Source: Tardiphaga sp.
GTDB lineage: Bacteria > Pseudomonadota > Alphaproteobacteria > Rhizobiales > Xanthobacteraceae
Direction of reading: 5' to 3'
Length of the DNA: 38,304 nucleotides
NCBI GenBank assembly: GCA_030147505.1
Contig: JASBVG010000052.1
Location: 1 to 38,304, forward strand
Shown here piece by piece: positions 34,801 through 38,304 of the stretch. Each line of letters opens with the position of its first letter. Positions within the stretch are counted from its first letter, which is position 1. The notes under the pieces were generated by a model, which was not told the DNA's origin, searched no databases, and saw only the letters and a list, made by a program, of their open reading frames with translations. Both the position numbers and the translations under genes were made by a program.

Positions 34801-37048
34801 CGCCGATCATCGGGGCCTTTGGCGCGACCGGCAGCACCAGTTTGCGCTCGACAGCGCGGCCGCCAGTTTCGGTCATGCGGATGAAGATCTGGGCTTCCTG
34901 CGGCCGGGTCCCGGACGACGTCGTCGCCGGCAGGCTGACCGGGAAAGTCGCCGAACCGTTTGCGTCCGCCTCGGGCAGATCCTCGATCGGCGTCCGCTCG
35001 TTGCTGGCCAGGCCCTCGTCGGCGAGGCCGAACTGATAGCCGGGATAGCCGGGACGTTCGGCAGCCGAGACCACCAGAAGGTCGCCCTCGAGGCCGAGGC
35101 CGGATGCCGGTGCGCCATACAGGAAGCGACCATCGACCTTAAGTTCTACAGGAACATCGGCTTTAATCTGCTTGTCCTTGGAAGATATATCAAATTCGAT
35201 ACAATCCGCGACGTAATCCTCGACCATGAAGGTGGTCTCGCCGACCGCCGGCGCCTTCGGATCGGTGAAGGCGCGGACGCGCCAGGTGCCGGTCGGAACC
35301 GCCGAATTCAACGGCAGGGTCAGGCTGCGCCCGCCCGCTCCCTGGTCCTGCAGGACAGCGCGTCGGAACTCGACGCCGTCGGGTCGCTCGATCACCAGCG
35401 TCATCGGCCCGGCCGTCACGGCATTGCCCTGCCCGTCACGCAGCAGCGCGGTGAGATAGACGGTCTCGCCGGCACGATAGACGCCGCGTTCGGCATAGAC
35501 GAAAGCGTCGGCCCCGGCCGGAACCGGACGGCCGGAGACGCCGCGGTCCGACAAGTCGAAGGCATTCGACTTCAGGCTGAGAAAGGCATAGTCGGCCTTC
35601 TCGCCGGTCACCGTGAGGAGTGCCGGCGACAGGCCGCCATCGCCCTTGGCAAGGCCGGCCTCGAACAGCACATGGCCGGCGTCGTCGGTTTTTCTGGTGG
35701 CCAGAATCTCGTTGTTACGAGCGATCAGCCGGACGTCCGCCTTTGCCATCGGCTCGGTGGAAGCCAGCGAATTGACGAAGACGTGGATGCCGTCATTGCC
35801 CGAAAAGGCGGTGAGGCCGAGATCGGACACGATGAACCACTGGGTCGCCAGCGAGCCATCATCGTCGTCACTGCGAGCCGCCCCCGGCCCTTTGGCCGCC
35901 GCCGTCATCACATAGACGCCGGGCTGCAGCTCGCCGATGGCCTGGTCCACCGGGAACGCCGTCGTCACCTCCTCGTTCAACCGGGTCTCGGTGGCGAGTT
36001 CGCCGTTCCAGACTTTTTGTCCACGCTCGTCGCCCAGCGTGTCGAGCTGATATTTGCTCAGCGAGGTCTGGAAATCGCTCCCGATTACCGTGTTGATCAG
36101 GTTGCGGTCGCCGATCCGGAACACCTTGATATCGACGGCCTGGGTGTTCACCGACACCAGCGGAATGCCCTTCTGGCCGGTGCGCGGCAGCACATAGGCG
36201 CGACCGGTGAAGCGCACGAACGGCTTGCGGTCGCGCACATAGATGTTGAACTCGGCCGATTTCGGCAGGCTTTCCTTCACCGTGGACGGCAGGCCAGCGC
36301 GCAGATTGATGTTGTAGCGCTCACCATGCTTGAGGCCCTCGACGCAGAGCTGCCTGTCCTCGGCCGACAGGGCCGGCTTGTCGTTGCCGGCCAGAGCCAG
36401 GAACGGGGCAAAATCCACGCGCTTGGCGAGATCCTCGGAGAACTGGAAACAGGCCCGCGGCGAGGCCGAATCGGAATCGACGCTGTAATCGAGCAGCCGG
36501 AAACCGTGATCGCCGCGCATTTTCTCATATTGCTCGCGAATGTCGGCGATCTCGCGCAGATCGAGCGACAGGCGCAGCGCATCCAGCGCCGGCCGATACA
36601 GCTTGCGCTCCGCCATGGCGCGGCCGAGCACGGCCAACGCCTCGGCTTCTTCACCGGCATTCGCCGCGCGATGATAAGCCATATAGGCGGCCGTGGCCGC
36701 GCGTTCGTTGAGGAACGTCCCTTCGGAGGCATTGGCCGGGCGGATCTGGGCGACGGTTTTGGCGAGGCGGAGCCAGTTGGCGCCGTCCTCCGGCGTGATC
36801 GCCACGATCTGGCCGAGAATCTGCAGACCTCCCCGCATGTCGGAGCGCCTGAAGGCGACGTCCGCATCGGTGCGCAACGTGGCAGCCGATTTCGCGACCG
36901 GGCCGGCCTCGCTCTTGATCTGCGCCTCGAGCTTGATCGCCCGGTCGGCCAGTTCGTCGCGGCGGAAGGTCTTTTCAGCAGCGCCGGCCGAAACGAGCCC
37001 GAACGCCAATACAGCGCACGTTCTGACGGCGCGAACCAAACCCTTCAT
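31823..37048 (-). CDS. bacterial alpha-2-macroglobulin family protein (protease trap)
   Basis: A 1741-residue periplasmic protein, similar in size to E. coli YfhM/ECAM. The signal peptide (about 1-24) ends in SAGAAE. There is no lipobox cysteine, so it is probably soluble rather than lipid-anchored. A long series of MG beta-sandwich domains includes YAERGVYRAGETVYLTALLRD. The thioester motif CSEQ is at residues 1291-1294 (Cys codon 33176-33178) within the thioester domain, followed by receptor-binding-like C-terminal domains. The protein should entrap foreign proteases when its bait region is cut. The frame is open to 37222, but the ATG at 37048 has GGGGAG six bases upstream and puts the signal peptide first. 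It is coupled to pbpC by ATGA, the usual partner, and is the first gene of the envelope operon. Confidence 0.93.
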   Translation of the reverse strand: MKGLVRAVRTCAVLAFGLVSAGAAEKTFRRDELADRAIKLEAQIKSEAGPVAKSAATLRTDADVAFRRSDMRGGLQILGQIVAITPEDGANWLRLAKTVAQIRPANASEGTFLNERAATAAYMAYHRAANAGEEAEALAVLGRAMAERKLYRPALDALRLSLDLREIADIREQYEKMRGDHGFRLLDYSVDSDSASPRACFQFSEDLAKRVDFAPFLALAGNDKPALSAEDRQLCVEGLKHGERYNINLRAGLPSTVKESLPKSAEFNIYVRDRKPFVRFTGRAYVLPRTGQKGIPLVSVNTQAVDIKVFRIGDRNLINTVIGSDFQTSLSKYQLDTLGDERGQKVWNGELATETRLNEEVTTAFPVDQAIGELQPGVYVMTAAAKGPGAARSDDDDGSLATQWFIVSDLGLTAFSGNDGIHVFVNSLASTEPMAKADVRLIARNNEILATRKTDDAGHVLFEAGLAKGDGGLSPALLTVTGEKADYAFLSLKSNAFDLSDRGVSGRPVPAGADAFVYAERGVYRAGETVYLTALLRDGQGNAVTAGPMTLVIERPDGVEFRRAVLQDQGAGGRSLTLPLNSAVPTGTWRVRAFTDPKAPAVGETTFMVEDYVADCIEFDISSKDKQIKADVPVELKVDGRFLYGAPASGLGLEGDLLVVSAAERPGYPGYQFGLADEGLASNERTPIEDLPEADANGSATFPVSLPATTSSGTRPQEAQIFIRMTETGGRAVERKLVLPVAPKAPMIGVKPDFKDKSVVEGDNAAFDVVVVSPEGTAQARGGLRYELLKIESRYQWYRQNSSWDYEPIKSTRRVADGDLVVAVDKPTRISLQPQPGRYRLDVKGNEADGPVTSLQFDVGWYSDGSADTPDLLETSIDKPEYASGETMTVSVNARTAGRLTVNVIGDRLLTTTSISVKEGASKVTIPVGKDWGTGAYVVATLRRPLDSTAARMPGRAIGLKWFGIDKKARTLDVALTPPALVRPSTTMKLPVKLGGLNPGEDAKVVVAAVDVGILNLTNYKPPAPDDYYLGQRRMTSEIRDLYGQLIDGMQGTRGQLRNGGDSAGAELQGSPPTQKPLALYSGIVTVKADGTAEIDFEIPEFAGTARVMAVAWTATKLGRANVDVTVRDPVVLTATLPRFLLSGDKGTMSFDIDNVEGAAGDYTVSVKTTGPVKLTGNPSTTVKLAAKQRTSMALAVDASGAGRAMFDVDIKGPNGLTLARHYELDVKAATQILARRSIRTLAKGESLTLTSDMFADLVPGTGGVSLSASLSTALDAATILKALDRYPYGCSEQIASRAMPLLYVNDLAAGAHLAMDTSVDQRIKDSIDRLLARQGSNGSFGLWSSGGDDPWLDAYVTDFLTRAREKGFAVPDVLFRAALDRVRNSVVNAAEPEKDGGRELAYGLYVLAKNGTAPIGDLRYLADTKLNNLATPIAKSQLAAALALVGDRVRAERVYNAAVESLQPKPVIEFGRTDFGSALRDAAALVSLASEGNAPRATLTQAVQRVEAARGLTPFTSTQENAWLVLASRALAKEANTLSLDLNGGPVKSALYRSYKAAELTGVPIKITNTGETPVQAVVSVTGAPVTPEPAVANGFKVERSYHKLDGTPADVTKAKQNDRFAVVLKITEAKPEYGHIMVADYLPAGFEIDNPHLVSSGDSGKLDWIEDGQEAVNTEFRDDRFTAAIDRKANDKAVFTVAYIVRAVSPGKYVLPQAYVEDMYNPSRYGRTGTGSVEVAKAK

Positions 37049-37336
37049 GGTAGTCTCCCCTGCACGGACGAACGCCGCTCGGCGCCCAGATTTGCGCAAA
37101 TTGGTGACGGACTGATGGCCCGGGCCAACACCTGATAGACGGCTTGCGGACGACGAGATCGCATCCAGAGCGGCACCCGCCATGCGCGGGGCGCCGCCCG
37201 CCACATGATGGCGGCGGGTCACCGAAATGGCAAAGCCACCTCGCCGCCCTTATGTCGTATCCACGGGGAAAACGGTTCGGAACAGGCTTGGCCCGGGGGC
37301 TGATTTTTCATAAGGGCATGCTATGAACGCCCCAAC
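37049..37336. other. divergent region between alpha-2-macroglobulin gene and tRNA-Arg
   Basis: This 288-base noncoding stretch should carry the minus-strand promoter of the envelope operon and the plus-strand promoter of tRNA-Arg. For the tRNA, TTGGCC at 37288-37293 with TAAGGG 17 bases later is a weak candidate, and TATGAA at 37322-37327 is another possible -10. A GC-rich imperfect hairpin occurs around 37175-37220. Confidence 0.35.
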
Positions 37337-37413
37337 GGTCCCATAGCTCAACTGGATAGAGTAGCGGATTTCTACTCCGCGGGTTGCAGGTTCGAGTCCT
37401 GCTGGGATCGCCA
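37337..37413 (+). tRNA. tRNA-Arg (anticodon UCU)
   Basis: A 77-base cloverleaf. The acceptor pairs 37337-37343 with 37403-37409 (one G-U pair). The anticodon stem GCGGA/TCCGC encloses the loop TTTCTAC with TCT at 37371-37373. The T-arm is GCAGG-TTCGAGT-CCTGC, the discriminator is G, and CCA is encoded at 37411-37413. It reads AGA/AGG-type codons, which are rare in such a GC-rich genome. No integrase gene or duplicated 3' end was seen nearby. Confidence 0.96.
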
Positions 37414-37610
37414 CTATCCGGGCAATCAGAATAAAGATGCGAATCTGCAGCTTCGTTCAGCTTGGGATGTCGGCTTGGCGCCAAGAGTCTTCGTTGCAGC
37501 GAGGCCCCCTTTGGCCAAGCTAAATCGTTGGCGGCGCAAAAGCTGGCATGTTTCCTCGTCCGCGCGAGACCCCGTACAGCAGACACAGTGGCATCTAGCC
37601 CGGCGCCCGC

Positions 37611-38304
37611 TTACTCCCCGCCGAGCCCGAGCCGGTTGGGCATGCGCTTTTCGATATTGAACTTGAGCAGCGCGGCGGAGCGGAAGATGCCGTGGGCGAA
37701 TTTGCCGTAGGGCAGCGTCACGAACAGCGCCATGACCGTGCCGAGATGGATCGCCAGCCACAGCGCCATGAAGCGGGTGTCGCGCAGCACCAGCAGGAGC
37801 AGGCCGGTGATACTCACCAGCAGCAGCAGCATGATGAAGCCGCGGTCCATGGCGTTTTGCTTCACATCGGCGCGCAAGGCTTCGCGCTTGACATTCAGCC
37901 AGAGCAGACCGACCGGCCCAATGATCAGGCCGATGCCGCCGAGCGTGCCGAGAATGACCGGCGCGCTGGTGAGCGCATAGGGCGCGTGCAGGTTCCAGAT
38001 GTAATGATACAGCGTCGCCACGCAGGTCGAGGCGAAGCACAGCAGGAAGCCGTATAGCGTGAACTGATGGAAGCGCCGGCGCCACAACGTGAAGGCGTCG
38101 TCGCCCTCGTTGCAGCCATCGCCATGTCCGCCGCCGAGATATTTTAGCCGCGCGATATCGTGAACGGCTTCGGCGACGGCAGGCATACGCGCCTGCGCGG
38201 CAGCCTTGATGTCCGCGGGCGTACCGTCCTTGGTCGGCGAGACCTCGCGCCAGAACTTGGCGACGCCAATGGCCAGCGCCAGCATCGCGAAGCCGAAGAC
38301 GGAG
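37611..38304 (-). CDS. tcuB: TcuB-like (tricarballylate/citrate utilization) protein, C-terminal part
   Basis: Only the last 231 residues lie in the window; the frame is open to the right edge, so the true start is outside. The visible part matches the membrane half of TcuB/CitB-like proteins: [20 protein letters not shown] followed by [13 protein letters not shown], then about four further TM segments and the ending [16 protein letters not shown]. TcuB is thought to re-oxidise the FAD cofactor of the tricarballylate dehydrogenase TcuA by passing electrons to the quinone pool. The 4Fe-4S domain that should precede this part is not visible, and neither is tcuA, so the pathway is inferred from this segment alone. 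Confidence 0.82.
   Translation of the reverse strand, partial: SVFGFAMLALAIGVAKFWREVSPTKDGTPADIKAAAQARMPAVAEAVHDIARLKYLGGGHGDGCNEGDDAFTLWRRRFHQFTLYGFLLCFASTCVATLYHYIWNLHAPYALTSAPVILGTLGGIGLIIGPVGLLWLNVKREALRADVKQNAMDRGFIMLLLLVSITGLLLLVLRDTRFMALWLAIHLGTVMALFVTLPYGKFAHGIFRSAALLKFNIEKRMPNRLGLGGE

Noticed and set aside
31748..37135. Plus-strand open frame of 1795 codons opposite the alpha-2-macroglobulin gene
   Set aside because: It is the mirror of a real gene in GC-rich DNA. It is rich in Arg, His and Gly, has no recognisable domain, and the opposite strand has a signal peptide, thioester motif and coupled neighbours.
37337..37413. tRNA-Arg as an integration (att) site for a genomic island
   Set aside because: No integrase, no duplicated tRNA 3' end and no change in composition in the visible flank.
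37426..38085. Minus-strand open frame of 219 codons
   Set aside because: It overlaps the TcuB-like gene in another frame and has shadow composition.
1..38304. CRISPR arrays, insertion sequences, prophage genes, riboswitches
   Set aside because: No regularly spaced repeats, transposase or phage proteins, or recognisable riboswitch cores were seen in the intergenic regions.

Overview
The window is high-GC chromosomal DNA from an alphaproteobacterium, most likely of the Bradyrhizobium / Rhodopseudomonas / Tardiphaga / Afipia group (Nitrobacteraceae). The reasons are an AapJQMP amino-acid transporter, a tandem RND efflux operon, a TcuB-type protein, and two kinds of short palindromic repeat that I associate with that group (cores GATGGGTTGAGCG and CCGGGCTTGACCCGG). 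The placement is inference from gene content; no rRNA or other phylogenetic marker is present.

Layout. 44-117 is tRNA-Cys. 181-10074 (minus strand) holds a DTW-domain tRNA modification gene downstream of a complete tripartite RND efflux operon, transcribed outer-membrane factor, adaptor, permease 1, permease 2. 10482-13925 (plus) is a three-gene lipid-modification cassette: a FAD amine-oxidase-like protein, a DUF1365 protein and a cyclopropane-fatty-acid-synthase-like methyltransferase. It is followed by cysK (plus). 15087-19214 (minus) is aapJQMP, diverging from metC (plus, 19538-20731). 20908-24423 (minus) is a subtilisin-type autotransporter, diverging from an AraC-family regulator (24856-25863). 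25860-37048 (minus) is a six-gene cell-envelope run: alpha-2-macroglobulin, PBP1C, GT39 glycosyltransferase, PAP2 phosphatase, GT2 glycosyltransferase and a LAB_N membrane protein. 37337-37413 is tRNA-Arg(UCU). The C-terminal end of a TcuB-like protein runs off the right edge.

How the genes work together. Three themes recur. The first is the cell envelope: efflux, membrane fatty-acid modification, peptidoglycan synthesis and repair with a periplasmic protease trap, and probable lipid-linked sugar transfer to lipid A or another envelope acceptor. The second is sulfur and amino-acid metabolism: cysK, metC and a broad amino-acid importer side by side. The third is tRNA: two tRNA genes and one probable tRNA-modifying enzyme.

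Most notable observations. (1) The Cfa-like enzyme has Ser168 and Gln300 where well-studied cyclopropane synthases have the bicarbonate-binding Cys and His. Together with its FAD and DUF1365 partners, this suggests a product other than a plain cyclopropane fatty acid. (2) A pair of inverted palindromic repeats lies inside the 5' end of the PBP1C reading frame and is translated in frame. (3) The envelope operon joins a protease trap and PBP1C to what looks like a lipid A dephosphorylation and glycosylation set. No CRISPR array, prophage, transposase or insertion sequence was seen.
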